Positions 10,702-23,576 of a DNA stretch of 64,000 nucleotides are shown piece by piece. Position 1 is the stretch's first letter. Each line of letters starts with the position of its first letter. Under the pieces are notes generated by a model, which worked only from the letters and a program-made list of their open reading frames with translations, ran no database searches and was not told the DNA's origin. The stretch is taken from NCBI RefSeq assembly GCF_030272615.1, contig NC_081412.1:473724157-473788156 (forward strand). The letters run 5' to 3'. Position numbers and translations under genes: made by a program. The stretch comes from Cryptomeria japonica. Its lineage: Eukaryota > Streptophyta > Pinopsida > Cupressales > Cupressaceae.

Positions 10702-12286
10702 CTAGGTAAAGTTATTTAGTAATTCGGCAGCTTCTAGCTCCAATTGCTCCATTGTCACAATAGTCCTCTTGATATCTTTGCTTTGGTTTTGCTTCTTCCT
10801 GGTACTTGCTAGTGTTCTTTTTTTGGGACCAACTTCCTTATCTTTAGGGGTTCCATCCTTCTCCTCAGTAGTGTCCTCAAGGGCCTTATCCCCCTGGACT
10901 TGTTTGATTTTGCTAATAAGGACCTTGATACTATCAGAAGCTACATTAAAAATCTTTTAACTCTGCTCCCCAATATTTTTGAGGGTCTTCTCAATCCCTT
11001 CCATCTTCTTTTCAATTGCCCATGCTCTATTTTCCAGGGTTTTAAAGCTATTATGTTGGGCATTTATAATTTCCTCTGCATTGCTGATAGCTTTAGTCAG
11101 CTCACTTAAGCAGTCAGGTAGAGAGTTGAATTTACCAGTGCCAATAGCTTCCAAAACTTAAAGTTTGCTAGCTTCCTGGACCTGTTTGGCTTTTATGCTT
11201 TTAATTTCCTTCTAAACCCAAAAGAAGACCTTATTGAAGCAGTCCATACCATTTTTGATACAAAGGTTGAAGTCTAGAGGGAAGCTATCCTGAGCCTCAT
11301 CTCCCATAGGGTCCAGGTTCACATCCAGCCCACCTCCTTCCACTCAGCTGTCTTAATTTACTTGTTGGGGGTATTCTCCCCAGCCAAGCCCTTACTCTAA
11401 TGCTTGGAGTCGGCAGGAAGGGGCGAGCAGTTCTTGGCTCCCAACTCCTCACCTCTTAGCATCTTCCCCTTTTTCTTCTGGCTTGAGATAATTTGAACCT
11501 CCTCACTGTTTGTCTCCATGCCAACTTCACTCTCCTCTTCTTCCTCATACCAACTGTCATCGTCCTCCCGCTTTTTTTTGTGATTGATCGACCCTTTACC
11601 CTCTTCCTCTTGACTGGTTTTCCTTTTACGCTTGCGCGACCTGGTGGTGTGGGGGTCCACCTCAACATTCACCTCTGTGTTATATCCTTCATCATCCTTA
11701 TCATTTGAATCACCCAAATCATCATCTTACTCAGATACCTTAGATATAGCCTATTGAACAATGGTGTTCTTGATATGGCTGTATAGGACCACCATAAGAC
11801 CCTCATGTAAAGTAGGGTTAGTCTTAGGATTAGAGATAGCATCCATAATCCCGACATTTAGGGAACATAATAGGTAGTAGGGAAGAGAAACTTTCTCATT
11901 GCACCGGAAATGATTAAGAATAACAAAATCGTAACTATAAACTCTGGTATATCTACCATCTAAAGTAATGAATTTCATGATAGAAAACAAAATCCATTGC
12001 CAGAGCAACTTGATTACCTTAGGGCAGTAGTATGTATGGCTTCCCTTGACCAGTTTCACTTTCTCCACCTCGTCCTTGGGGAATTTCTTCACAACAACAT
12101 CCGACAGCTTCCAGTCCCTATAGAATTTGATTCCATCTATCGGCAGACCACTAGCCTCCACTATCATGGTCTCATTAACCTTAACCTTCCTGCTGCCAAC
12201 GGTCAGGGTGACCTCATTCCACCCCTTTTGAAAATCCTAGTGATTTTAGGTCTTCTTTCTTCCATTCTTTCGATGTAATCCGACAT
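10702..12286 (-). pseudogene. LINE 1 ORF3: accessory protein with globular domain, KE-rich linker and coiled coil
   Basis: This follows the RNase H stop of ORF2 by ~340 bases. The chosen start is the Met of M-S-D-Y-I-E-R-M-E-E-R-R (12,286); a longer minus frame reaches back to 12,661. The N-terminal part (to ~11,751) has VKVNETMIVEASGLPIDG, then ITLDGRYTRVYSYDFVILNH and NPTLHEGLMVVLYSHIK, which looks like a helical globular domain. Next come a basic cluster (RSRKRKRK, possible nuclear signal) and a strongly acidic K/E-rich linker (11,397-11,717). A predicted coiled coil (10,957-11,154, A-I-E-K-K-M-E-G-I-E-K-T-L) and an acidic tail ending E-A-A-E-L-L-N-N-F-T follow. About 528 codons with at least one frameshift near 12,210-12,230 and several stops. 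It is not a standard LINE protein and its function is unknown. The domain resembles plant-mobile-domain or gag-like accessory ORFs only in general pattern. Confidence 0.62.
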
Positions 12287-12626
12287 TTTTTCTGCTTGCA
12301 GCACAACCCAAACCTGGGGATGGTCTTGCCATTTATCAATTTTTGTAGCCTCTGTGCACTTATGATTTCCCCCCAGCTTCTTATCAGTATTAACAGAATG
12401 TAAATTCCAACAAATACCACTCTTCTCTGCAAACTTTCTTTTTTTAAGAAACAAAGAAGAATCCTCTAGAAGCAAATAGATATTTCTCAAGCTGCTACTC
12501 CAAATGGAAATAAGAACCCACAAAGCATGAGATATACAATGGCAATTAATGGTGTACCTCCTTCTCAGTTGATTACAATACCATTTCATGATGCCACGAC
12601 CACCCCTACCATATCGAGAAATGATA

Positions 12627-15600
12627 TCAAATCCTACCTTGTTTTCCATGATATCTTTCATAATTTAAATTGTCACATGCCACTTGAGGGATCTCCCCCT
12701 CTCCATACCAAATCTTTATCTGCCCACTCTGTACTGCCTCATTGGCAGACCAATCAACACTCTTGTTGGACTGTCTATAATCATGAGAAATGTGATAATG
12801 GTCGAATCCCTCAAGCAACTTCTTGGCCGTCGTGTCGATAATATTTTTAATCGTCCACGATGGTTGTTGCTTACCAAGGAGGCAATTGATTATATTTTTT
12901 TAGTCCCCCTCCACCCATATATTTTTGGGTCCTAGTTGATGCGCTAATTTTATGGCTTGAAGGATGCCCATGGCTTTAGCCAAGTGATTAGCTTGTTTCC
13001 CCAAGGGGAAGGCAACCGCCTCCATGCAAAAACGAGCACTATTCCGGATAACTCCACCACACCCAATCAGTCCTAGGTTCCCTTTAGCAACCCTGTCAAA
13101 GTTATCTCCTTAAAACTTCATACTCTTCCTTATTGTTGCAATAATGAGATCCAATAGACATCACATTCTCAACAAGATTTTGTTTTATCTTAACCCACAC
13201 CACTTCAAGGGAGTTAATGGCATTCCTAAAATTCTGTTATTCCTTTCTTTCCAGATACACCATAGGATATATGGGAAGGAAAAATCCCACAGTTTCCTTA
13301 TAGTCATATTTTTTGTTCTGCAAGACCAACTCCTAAAACAATCTTGAATCTCCTCAGAAAACACCCAATTTAGACCCCATAGTTGGAAAAGCATCGACCA
13401 GATAGGTTGGACAAAAGAATAGTGAATAAAAATATGGTTCACGGATTCTTCATCATTAAGGCATAGGTAGCATCTGTAGGGGATGTTGAATCCCCTCTTT
13501 CTAAGGTTATCTATGGTAGAATTTTATTTTGTGGAAGAATCCATAAAAAAATATTTATTTTAGGAGTCAAACCTATACACCACGCTTTGGCCCAGTAGAG
13601 AATAGAGTCTTGAGACTGAGCCAGCACAAGGACAACAAAAGCCATAGAATAAATCCCTAAAGGGGTTCCTCCCAACACCGAGTGGTCATCCCTTCTTGGA
13701 TTAATGACAACCTGGTTAAGTTTCATATTAACATGCTTTAAGTTAGGATCAATAGTTCTTAGGTCCACCCATTTCTGATCTCTCTAGTAGTCAGCAACTT
13801 TGACACCAAACTTTTTCTTGCAGGCTTGGATGATCACCTGAGGAACACAATGATCATTGAGAGGAGCACCTCCAATCCAGGCATCATCCCAAAAATCAAC
13901 CTTTCTACCATTATCAATGGCCCACACTTTTTCTAGACTCACAATTTCTTTTGGATGAGTAACACTGTGCCATAAGGTAGAGCCACTCAAGATCTGATAT
14001 GAGGCAAGGAAATCTTCCATGGTAGGATTTAGACATAAGTATTTAGCCTTGCAAATTTCATTCCATTCACCTATTCCCTGATATATTCTCCATATATGTT
14101 TGGAAAGTAGGGTTTTATTCAAGGTTTAAATATTTCTCAGGCCAAGTCCCCCCACCTTCTTCAGTTTGCAAACTTTATCCGAGGCAATGAGGGAAACTCT
14201 CTTCTTCTCCTCAACCCTGGACCACAGGAAAGATTTATGAATTTTCTTAACTGCATCTACAGATTTACCAGATATTTTGAAGAGACTTAAGGCATAAACT
14301 ACAAGACATCGGAGAGAAGATTTCAAAAGATGGATTTTACCTGCTTGGCTAAGAAGGGTACCTTTCCATCCAGCCAGCTTCTTGGTGAATCTATCAACAA
14401 GGCTGTTCCAGAAAAGATCTATAGGTTTCGTACCCAAGGGGAGAGCCAAGTAAATAGAAGGATCCTGGCCAATTTGGCATTCCAAGATACGAGCCATCCT
14501 GGTTTGTCTATCCTCTAGAGTGTTGAAGAAGAATAAAGAGATTTTCTACCAGTTAATCGATTGACCCGTAACAACACTATAAGTATTGAGAAGGTTCTTC
14601 ATGTTAGTTTCTTGTCTGATCAATGAAGTACCCATTAAAATGGTATCATCAAGAAATTGTTTGTGAGAACAAGCCTTGAATCTAGAAGAGGGAGAAACTC
14701 CCAACAAAAGACCGTAAGAAACAAGTTTGCTTCTATTTCTGCCTAGACATTCAACCAAGATAATGAAGAGAATGGGGGAAATGGGGCCCCCCTACCTAGA
14801 TCCCCTCGAAGATTTAATGAAAGGGGAGGGCACACCATTCATGATGACATAGAATGAAGGGGTCGAAATAAGTTGGCCCACCAGCTTAATAAAATTTTCA
14901 CAAAAACCAAAATATCTAAGCATCGTTTTCAAAAACCCCTAGTCCACCCGATCATAGGCCTTAGCCAAGTCCAATTTCATCAAGAAGCCCTATTTTTTTG
15001 ATTCCACCAATGAGTGAATATTTTCATGAATAGTAATGATAGAGTCTAGGATTTGTCTACTAGGCACGAAACCACTCTGTTGGGGTGAGATAATGGAAGG
15101 GAGAACCATGAGAAATCTACCAATAACCACCTTCGAGATAATCTTATAGAAGGAATTACAAAAATTGATTGGTCTGAATTGATCTATCCAGTCAACCCCT
15201 GGATATTTGGGAATCAAAACCATAAAAGTGGCATTGAGTTCCTTTAGGATAAACCTAGCCCCAAAAGATTCTTGTACTCCCTTAACCACATCCTTTTTGT
15301 TAATTCTCCAAAAGGTTTGAAAGAATAACAAAGGGAACCCATCAGGTCCTGGGGATTTATTGCCATCAAAGGAGAACATCACTTTCTTAACTTCCCCTTC
15401 AGAAGGAATGGCAACTAGGACATTGTTATGATCTTTGTTAATGAGGGAAGTAATGGTCTCCAAGAGGGCCCTTTGAGAATGATCATCCAACCTGCTATCT
15501 GCAGAGATAAGGGAGTTGAAAATTTTCTTTCATTCCTAATCTCATCATCCTTCCTTGTTTCAGATCCACCAATCCTTAATTTAGAAATCCTCTTAGCAGC

Positions 15601-16739
15601 CTTGTGTTTCATAGCATTCATATGGAAGAACCTGGTATTTATGTCCCCAACTTTAAGCCAAAGGGATTGGGAGCATTGTTTCCAAAATTCTTCTTCCCTT
15701 TTTATGATCTCATGAAACTTTACAAGCATTTCATTTTCCTCTCTGATAGAAACCTCAATATATCCACTGGCTTGGATTTTTCTTGAATTTCCTTTAGCTC
15801 AAGTTGGGTTTTGGACTTAGCAGTGAATAGATCCCCAAAAACTTCCTTGTTCCATTTCTTAATATTATCTTTCACATGCCTTAATTTTTTTGCCATTCTA
15901 TACATAGCGGTAAGTTTGACATCAATCGACCACCAATCCTCAATGGCCATCTCAAGGTTAGGATGATCCAACCACATCCTTTCAAATCTAAATGGAAAAT
16001 TTCTTTTTCCACTTATATTCTTTGCCACAAAAACCACAGGAAAGTGGTCCGAACCAATCCGTGAAATATCTGATAGGGAGCTCTGATAGTGGATAAACCA
16101 GTCATTTGAGATAACGGCCCTATCTAATCTGACTTGAATAAGATCCCCCCCACCCTTTATTTAGTCCAAGTAAAATTGGCCCCTTGAAGATCAATATCAT
16201 GCAGACCTTGGTTAATAATAAAGTTCAGCAGGTCCATTCTATTGTCTAATTGAGGCGGGACGCCCCCAAACTTCTCATTGTCACAGAGAGGGGTATTGAA
16301 GTCCCCCATCACCAGCCACCATTCATCCTTAAGAGGAGATCTAATAGCCTCCAACTTCTTCCAAAATTTGCATCTACCTAATCTATTATTAGGAGCATAA
16401 ATATTAGTCAGGAGCCATGAGGTACCATCCTTTAAATGATGAAACCTTATAAAAGCCACGTATGTTATTATCCTTCTTAATAGGAACCCCTATGACTCGC
16501 CTCATATTCCACAAAATGATAATACCCCCAGAAGCACCATCAGAGCTACCTCCTAAAACCCCACCATCCTTCAAAAGCTTAATCTTCTCAACTTTCTCTT
16601 TTGTCATTTTCATTTCTTGGATAAGAACAATATCCTGTTTATGTTCTCTAATGAAATTTCTTAGAACATCCTATTTATGTGGACTATTCAATCCATGAAT
16701 ATTCCATGAAATGATTTTAATTTTCTTTTTAGGGAACAT
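12627..16739 (-). pseudogene. LINE 1 ORF2: endonuclease-RT-RNase H polyprotein (frameshifted)
   Basis: Start ATG at 16,739 gives M-F-P-K-K-K-I-K-I-I-S-W-N-I-H-G-L-N, the AP-endonuclease opening (catalytic Asn). Endonuclease continues with L-I-Q-E-M-K-M, W-W-L-V-M-G-D-F-N-T-P-L (~16,300) and G-S-D-H-F-P-V (~16,050). RT begins with G-N-K-S-P-G-P-D-G-F-P (~15,350), then F-R-P-I-N-F-C-N (~15,170), Q-S-G-F-V-P-S-R-Q-I-L-D (~15,060) and the catalytic F-L-D-D (~14,645-14,656). A zf-RVT region with I-L-W-C-I-W-K-E-R-N-N-R lies at 13,185-13,442. RNase H (G-C-G-G-V-I-R-N to the stop at 12,627) is near complete. Total about 1,370 codons, the normal size for plant LINEs, but broken into a dozen frames. 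It would nick target DNA and copy the LINE RNA. Confidence 0.9.
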
Positions 16740-18419
16740 ACCTCAAGGATGGTCATCTGAGTTCCATTTTCTATATTCTTGCTTGCCTCTTGATCTATGA
16801 GTTGGATTGCTGATCTTCTTTGAGGGGGTGAGGGGATAAATCCTGTGTCGGCCTTAGTCTTGTTTCTGGTCTTGACAAGGGTAGCCTGGGGGGTTGACTT
16901 CGACCCATTTTTTCCACCTTTCTTTCATTCCACAACTTCATTATTTAGGATATCATCCTCTTGGTTGTTCTGGGTGGATGCCTTCTATTTGAAAGCTTCC
17001 TCCTTAGCCCACTTTGTACTTATATTAAGAAATGAAGTCATGAGGGATGGCTGGAATGTAGATTTTACCATCTCAACCGACTTTGGTGATTCTAATGAGG
17101 AAATCCCTCCAAGAATCAAACACGTCTAGGTGTTCTCATAGTCAAATCTAGGGCAATCCCTGTTAGTGTTTCCATGGTGTAGTTTGAAGCCACCTCCTCC
17201 TTGGTTTGCAAAACCACTTGTATTTCTCCATCTTCCAGGTTATCACTTCGTTGTTCATCCTAATTGAGGTTTTGCTGATCTCTCTCGACTTTGCCTATTT
17301 TATCCTCTTTTCCGCCTTCAAACACATGGTTTTCTGGTTTTTCCATATTAATGTTCCCCTCTTGCTCAAAAGTGTTAGGGATGATGACACTCTGGGCTTC
17401 TTCTACCATTTTCTTTCCTTTTGCAACAACTAGTTGCTTAACATGATTTTTGGCTCTCCATTGTGTTGTCTTGTCTTTCTTCTCTTTCTCTTTCACAACC
17501 TGTAGGGGGTTTTTTTAAGTAGTATGCCCTGAATTTTTATAGTGAAAACATGCAAAAGGGACACTTTCATATTCCAATGGTTCCACCTAATTCCCCAGTT
17601 TGGAGTTAATCTTAATAGATAAAGACATATCCATTCCTTGCATGACTCCCACACAAATCCTTGTAAAGGCGAGTCTTCAACTAGAAATTGTGATAGGGTC
17701 CATAGATAAGAGCTCCCTAAAGGAACTAGTGATTCCTTTAAAAATATCTTCAACCCAGAACTCCAGTGGGAGACCCGAGAGTCTGACCTAGGCTAGAGAT
17801 TGGACAAAAAAATATTCATTTAGGTCCATCAAAGGTGACCATTTTTGTAGAGCCAGTGCATATTTTCTAATCAACTAAGGGCCATAACAAATCACCCTCG
17901 ACATGTCTTCTTCACATGAAAAAGATAGAGACACCGCACCTTTGGACAAGGCCGTGATCTCTAGCTGACCTTTGAGTGCCCATTTACATTTAGGAAACAC
18001 CCTGACAACATCAATATTTGGTCTAGGGCCCAAAAAATTGCCAACCAGTGTTAGAGCCATAAGGTTGATGTTGTTCTCAATCACTGGGTCTGGAACTTCA
18101 ATAGAAAATCTACCTTTTTCCAGTTCTGAGATATTATGCACTAAAGGGAGCTTGGACTTTCCACTCAGTTTCACACTGAACAAAGAAGTCCATGAATGAT
18201 CGATGTCCCTATGACCAGGTCCCTACCTTGGGTTGCCTCCAGCACGTGATTCTCCCCCCCCCACTGAGATTGAGAGGCTTGTCGCCACCTTGTGGGTCCC
18301 CAAACATCAGATCCTTTCCATTTGGCTCAGAAGAGTCAGGGAAGTCCCGAGATCCGTCCTTTCCACCCGCCCCATCCTGAGTTCAAATTCAAAGTCGCTC
18401 CCTTCTCCCGCTTCTCCAT
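16740..18419 (-). pseudogene. LINE 1 ORF1: nucleic-acid-binding protein (gag-like)
   Basis: The first ATG (18,419) lies 43 bases inside the element. Residues decoded at 17,875-18,183 (F-S-I-E-V-P-D-P-V-I-E-N-N-I through A-L-K-G-Q-L-E-I-T-A and E-E-D-M-S-R-V-I) match the DUF4283-type domain of plant LINE ORF1. Further on, V-R-L-S-G-L-P-L-E-F-W and a degenerate zinc knuckle C-F-H-Y-K-N-S-G-H-T (~17,525-17,557) follow; the second Cys has become Tyr and the last Cys is lost. The tail is Lys/Glu-rich. The role inferred from the family is RNA binding in the LINE RNP. Several frameshifts (for example ~18,200 and ~17,800) and stops are present. Confidence 0.8.
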
Positions 18420-18462
18420 TACTTACCTGAAGTATGTTGTTCTCTTAATGGATGTTATATAT

Positions 18463-18479
18463 AGGCATTGCATATAGTT
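18463..18479. repeat. Target-site duplication of LINE 1 (right copy)
   Basis: Exact copy of 10,477-10,493. Confidence 0.92.
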
Positions 18480-20700
18480 GATCAAGTTGCATTTAGTGCA
18501 ACAATTATAGGCATCTTCCTGGTCATTAATCAAGTGCTAAACAAGAACAATTAAGGAGCACATCTCATTAAGTTTCATTGTTAGTCTCAGTTGCATAGTT
18601 GAATTGAGATCAATTCTCTTCATTTTAAAATTGTGTAGTTATTGAATTAAGCCAGTAATAATATAGTAAAGTGATTTAATTTAAGTGTGGAGAACCTTTT
18701 TTTTTTTGACAAGAAATGCAACAAAAATTTAAATGAAACGCAAAGAAGAGATACAAACTGAGCAGATTTGAAGAGCTCCAATTTTTTTTCTAGTTGTTTG
18801 AAAACCCCAGTTGGATCCCCTTATAGCGTGGGGATTTCTTTTCAATAGTCAGGTTCCATTTTAAGTTGAATATGATTCAAATTTTGCTGGTAGGATAACG
18901 ACTCGTATTTTCCAATCCTCAGAAATGAAGTATTTAGATTGTATGATGTGCAAGCACAGTTTCAGTTCCCAACAGGAGAGATGGGCTTAAGCTATTTTTG
19001 ATTAAAGTTAGGTCAATCACATAAATAATATTTGGTAGTTAATGAAAATGCATTTTCTGTAGTTGCATTTCTTGAGAGGCTCTGAATTCTCATTTCTAGA
19101 CCTCCTATCTAAACTACCATTTGTTTCTGGTGGTGGTCGAATCTTTAGTTGTGCAGTGCGATACTGGATCATTGTTTTGAAAAATGATTCTTGTATTCTT
19201 TGTATACCATCATCACCTCTTTCCATTCACTACACAAAATAAAATACATAACCAATGAGAGAGGTGATAATTGATCATTGAATTCTCTTCACTACATGCA
19301 CAACTTCTAGTCATCGTTTGTAGGATGCATCATATTTTTAAGATTTCCTTCCTTTCTATTACTAATTGAGCTTTATGTCTATAGATTAAAAGAATGGGAT
19401 TTATGGTTGAGGTTGGTGGCAACAATGGACATATGTGGGTTTTGGAGGTTACTGCATGGGTTTTGGTGTACATGCATTTCATCCTTTCCATGTAACATTT
19501 TGAAATACGAAACACAATGTCATTCTCTTGTTATATGCTCTTTGATTTTGTTAGTCATCTACATGGTATGTTGACTCATATTGGAGGTTCTTGAACTAAT
19601 TTATGATAGAGGCTTGTAGGTTGTATATCACATTATTTTTTACAATATGACTAAGTTAAGTTCATGGATGATATGAGGTGTACTTGATCGTGTATGATGC
19701 ACATTTCTTGAAACCATTCATTTGATTTGTGAAAATATCTTCTCAAGTAAACGAGGTTTGTATACCCCTTGAACAAAAATTACCTCTATGCAATTACCTA
19801 TATGATTACAATGTTGGATTGATGGAATGTGTAAATAGGAAGTTAGTAGTTGCTGGGAAACCAGTATTTGGCAGCCCTGTTAGAATAATGTATCATTTAG
19901 TTTATGTTGTTGGCCATATTCTATGCAAAGATTACGGGATGTCATTCTTTTTTATGCTTTGTTTTTTTTCTATGAATTGTTAATTGGATTTTTTTGAAGA
20001 GATGTCAATGATTTCTTTGAAATCTGAGTTTGGTTGCAGCAATGTTACTTGTTTCACATTATTGGAAATGATTCACACGGTATCCCAACATCTTTAATGT
20101 GGGCAAATCACTCATAGGGCTAGGATGTTGCATTCATTATATGTGTGTATTTAAGGTATTTAGTCCTTGCCAAATTCAAGGTCATCAACCCTAAGAGACA
20201 ATGTATTCGTCAGAATACATCGATGTGGGGTGGCCAATATCCCTAGATTGCAAATATCATTATGCACTGTGTAGAACAATAAGTGCTCTTCCACCTGCAT
20301 GCCTTCCACCCACACTTGCTAGGGTGTCGTTCAGTGACACACTTGCTTTATTTCTTTGTATCACTGATTCAATATTTTATGTACAAAATGCAACAATTTC
20401 TCTTTTTTCTTCTATTATTTTCACGAAACTAATGGAACGAAATACAAAGGAAACATCTGCATAACACATAAACATTGATATTGTATTGTAAGGTTAACTA
20501 CACAAGTGAATCACTTCAAAGATGGAGGATATGAGTACATTTATAGTTAGAATAATACATTATTGAAATACCTCCAAATAACAATTTGAATGTGTTAATG
20601 ATGAATTGTTATAGACAATGAACCAATGTAGTTTTTCATTTATTTATTTTTTGTTATATGTTATCTTTCACCTATGGGAAGTAATAACGTTTGGCATTCA
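18480..20700. other. Intergenic DNA, no gene seen
   Basis: Contains an 11-base T run at 18,697-18,707 that could be the minus-strand tail of an old retroposon, but no body was recognised. Open frames at 19,017-19,226 (-) and 19,729-19,983 (+) lack family motifs. The second lies before the transposase remnant and may be a worn upstream exon. Confidence 0.4.
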
Positions 20701-23290
20701 TGAGAAGATTTTCCTGTGGCGTATGTTATTAAGATGGGGAGACAACACAAATGGAATTTATTAATGGACTTACAATTTCAAGATGTTGGGAATGGAGTTG
20801 GTCATTTTTCAGCCAACAATCTCCTTTGGAGTCCAATTGCTGCTGAAGTTGATGGTCATACTGACCATTGTGCAATAATTCATTTTCATAGATTGGATGA
20901 TTTTCTTATAGGAGAATCCTTTGTTGAAAGTGTGGAAGCCACATTTATCCGTACAAATCATAATGAGAAGCACAGTGGAAGCTTAAAAGAGAACTCAACG
21001 ATGATGTATTCATGGTGAGTACATTGCATCATTCATTTAATATGTACACAATATTTTCTCTATCTTTAGATTGGTTGTTGACAACATGACAATATGCATT
21101 TCACTTATTGGTGTGCGTATGGTCCAGATGACCATAGGAATGATCCTCCCACAAGGGAACGAGCAATGAACTTTACAAAGAAACAGGGCTGCTAGTGATA
21201 CATTATCATTAAGGTGATGGAAGGTAGACCAGATGTAGCTATACTGATATTCAATCAAAGGCTTCATGTGGATGAAAATGGTCAATTTTCTTATGGTGTT
21301 GATGATATAATGAATGAGTCACATTCCTGATTTTCTCCAAACCTTTCAGCTAAATGCAGAAGTTATGTTGAGAGCTTGTTGCTAATGGATGTTAGTGTTG
21401 ATTCTATCATGGATGGACACCTATTTGATCATCATTTTTGTACCTTGTTGAGGAAGAGAGATGAATTCCTAACACATAAGGATGTCTTGAATGCATGGAG
21501 AAGGGTGAAGTCCAATTGCTTGCAGAAGCATGCCAATAATTCCAATAGTATAATGCTATGGAAATTAGAGGATGCGGCTAATTTCTTTTATTTCAAACTA
21601 CCTCAAGGCGCTGACTAGCATTACATCATGGGGATCCAAACTCTATCGATGTTGAACATGATGGTCATATAGTCCCACAACTGGATTATTTCCATGGATT
21701 CCACCTTTGCAACCAATAAATATGGGGTTACATCCTCTAAATCCTTTCTATGCATTCTTATTTATGTTTTTTTTAAAATATGGATGCATTGATGGCAGTG
21801 GCTAATCTCCACACAAAATAGCATGGAAAAAAGGAAATTAAACTCCCAGATTTGCAAAACACAGTGTTTTTTTCATGATGTTATAGGGATGCAGATAATG
21901 AAGATTTAGGTACTCAAAATTATGTAAAAATATGTTGTGGTTGGAGGATTTTTAGAAATTGTATGCAATGCTATTTTGTGTGGAGATTAGCTACGCATTG
22001 CCCTTATTTGAGCTAACAATTGTGTTTGGTTGATTGCCAAGCAATACCAATTGTATTTGATACTAGTTTTTGATGAAAAACAATATGGGGTGCTTGTTGC
22101 ATAGGTGATGTGGTCACAGAAAAAGAGAGATGACATTTAGGTTTGGTTGATAGAGTTGCAATGATGAGGAAAGCTAGCTAGACTTGATTGAAGGATCAAT
22201 GCCTTTTTCATCGACGATTGCGCTGCAAAGATACAAGCCATATACTATGTCATGTTTTGCTAGTTGCATTTTTTTATCTTAATTATTATGACACGTCTCA
22301 TTGTGATTGGATGTCTTGCTTATGTCCTTTTGTTGTCTTTTTAAAAGGGTTGTATTTGAGTGTCGCATATTGCTTTGTATTTGGCATGTGCGGCACACAT
22401 GGTTGAAGAATGTGTATAGGTACGCATTGATGGATAGTACGATGGACATATTTCCTTGCCTAGGGACATTCATGATGGAAATGAATGAAATTGAAGAGAG
22501 CACTATCCCCCATTTGGACATTTTCTTTGATGAGTTTAGTGACCAACCTCGTTTCCTTGACTACTTCTATAGAATTTGGTGCCAAGGAAATGGATGTATA
22601 GGTGAGCTATAGTTTCATTTAGTTTTCTCGTAGACCATCTAATGTTGCACGAAATACATTCAGATTTATAGTTTTTATCTTTATGGTTTGCAGTGATGTG
22701 GGCAATAAACTTCAAGCATTTCCCACATGCCAACTAGGACACAAATGCTACCATCGAGTCTTATCATTGCAAATTGAAGATGCACTACATGTGTGATCGT
22801 CAAGGAAAACACACAAAATGAATGGATGACCTGTACTATACCCTTGCCCATAACATGGAGCCATCCTATAGACATAAGAGGATTTTGCAGCAAAATGGTT
22901 TTATTAGCAACTATAGGGTGCACCATTTGTTGAGCACTATTGAGAGGGCAAGGGAAATCCCTGATACTGATGTTGTTGCTAATGACAGTCAACCTGGATG
23001 GTTTTGGGTTAAAATTTAGTCTTCATCAAATTGGTATATCGTAAGAATTTTTTGCCGCGACCTATACGTTTGTGATTATCATTGGAGTTTGAAAGGAAAC
23101 ACTTCCAAGCATGTGTTGAAGGTTGCTGCCATGCAAAAGGATGTAGGCGATGGTGGTGAATTTGGCTTTTGTATGTGTGTATTGTTATATTCTTTTTTCC
23201 ATAGCCTACTGAATCTTATATGTGTACAATTACTCAATTGTAATAATCTATTTTCATTTTTCATTTTTTATTTTTGGAAAAGTATTAAAT
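20701..23290 (+). pseudogene. MULE-type transposase with SWIM zinc finger (decayed)
   Basis: Pieces on the plus strand occur in the order of a Mutator-like (MULE) transposase of the FAR1/SWIM kind. N-terminal part: K-V-M-E-G-R-P-D-V-A and R-L-H-V-D-E-N-G (~21,210-21,290). Pre-catalytic: E-D-A-A-N-F-F-Y-F-K (~21,565-21,600). Catalytic start: M-D-S-T-F-A-T-N-K-Y-G (~21,695-21,725), with the first catalytic Asp. Core: V-F-E-C-R-I-L-L-C-I-W-H-V-R-H-T-W-L-K-N (~22,348-22,410). C-terminal: T-N-A-T-I-E-S-Y-H-C-K-L-K (~22,743-22,783). SWIM-like: C-D-Y-H-W-S-L-K-G-N-T-S-K-H-V-L-K-V (~23,070-23,125), where two zinc Cys are changed. Numerous stops, frameshifts and an inserted TIR element (21.8-22.0 kb) make it inactive. 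Confidence 0.75.
21792..21994. mobile_element. Small TIR element (MITE) inside the MULE pseudogene
   Basis: Inverted ends: GGCTAATCTCCACACAAAAT plus AGCAT at 21,800-21,824, and its complement at 21,968-21,992. The ~200-bp body has no ORF. GCATTG lies just outside both sides (21,786-21,791 and 21,995-22,000) and may be a target duplication, although the outermost bases of the arms do not pair perfectly. The TIR resembles the GGCTATTCTCCACATAAAAT ends of the 7.6, 44 and 46-49 kb repeats. Confidence 0.75.
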
Positions 23291-23576
23291 GAGCATCTAA
23301 AATTATTAATGAAGGTGACAATATTCCAAAAACTATAGAATCTATGGCAAATCCAATAAACACTATCACATGATTGAAGACAATAGATGTAATATTTCTA
23401 CTCCTCAATGGTCTCCTCCATCTCCCATGCATGGTGTTTCACCCATGCACACATTGATGTTATGGAGTGAAGCACTTGATTTCTTGAATAAGTTGTCAAA
23501 AACAAGGCCACAATCAGCAACACAAATGCTATCCATCTATTCTTGTGTCTAGAAGTTAAGGATAGAGCTACAAAAA

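Larger units (their letters stand above)
10494..18462 (-). mobile_element. LINE 1: full-length non-LTR retrotransposon with three ORFs
   Basis: A 7.97-kb element on the minus strand, framed by a perfect 17-bp target duplication. Its 3' end (low coordinates) carries only a short A5 tail (TTTTT on plus, 10,492-10,496). Reading the minus strand 5' to 3': a ~43-bp leader, ORF1 with a CCHC-like knuckle, ORF2 with AP endonuclease, RT, zf-RVT and RNase H (L1/RTE-like plant LINE order), then a third ORF of ~1.6 kb and a ~200-bp 3' UTR. Many frameshifts and stops show the copy is dead. The third ORF lies inside the duplication, so it belongs to the inserted unit rather than to the flank. Confidence 0.92.

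Noticed and set aside
11493-12278. Plus-strand open frames opposite LINE 1 ORF3
   Set aside because: Shadows of the minus-strand coding sequence.
18697-18707. T11 run as tail of a SINE or processed pseudogene
   Set aside because: No body, target duplication or Pol III boxes could be recognised next to it.
19017-19226. 69-codon minus frame with a polar, Arg-rich sequence
   Set aside because: Reads plausibly as an exon, but has no family motif, no splice support and no neighbours on the same strand.
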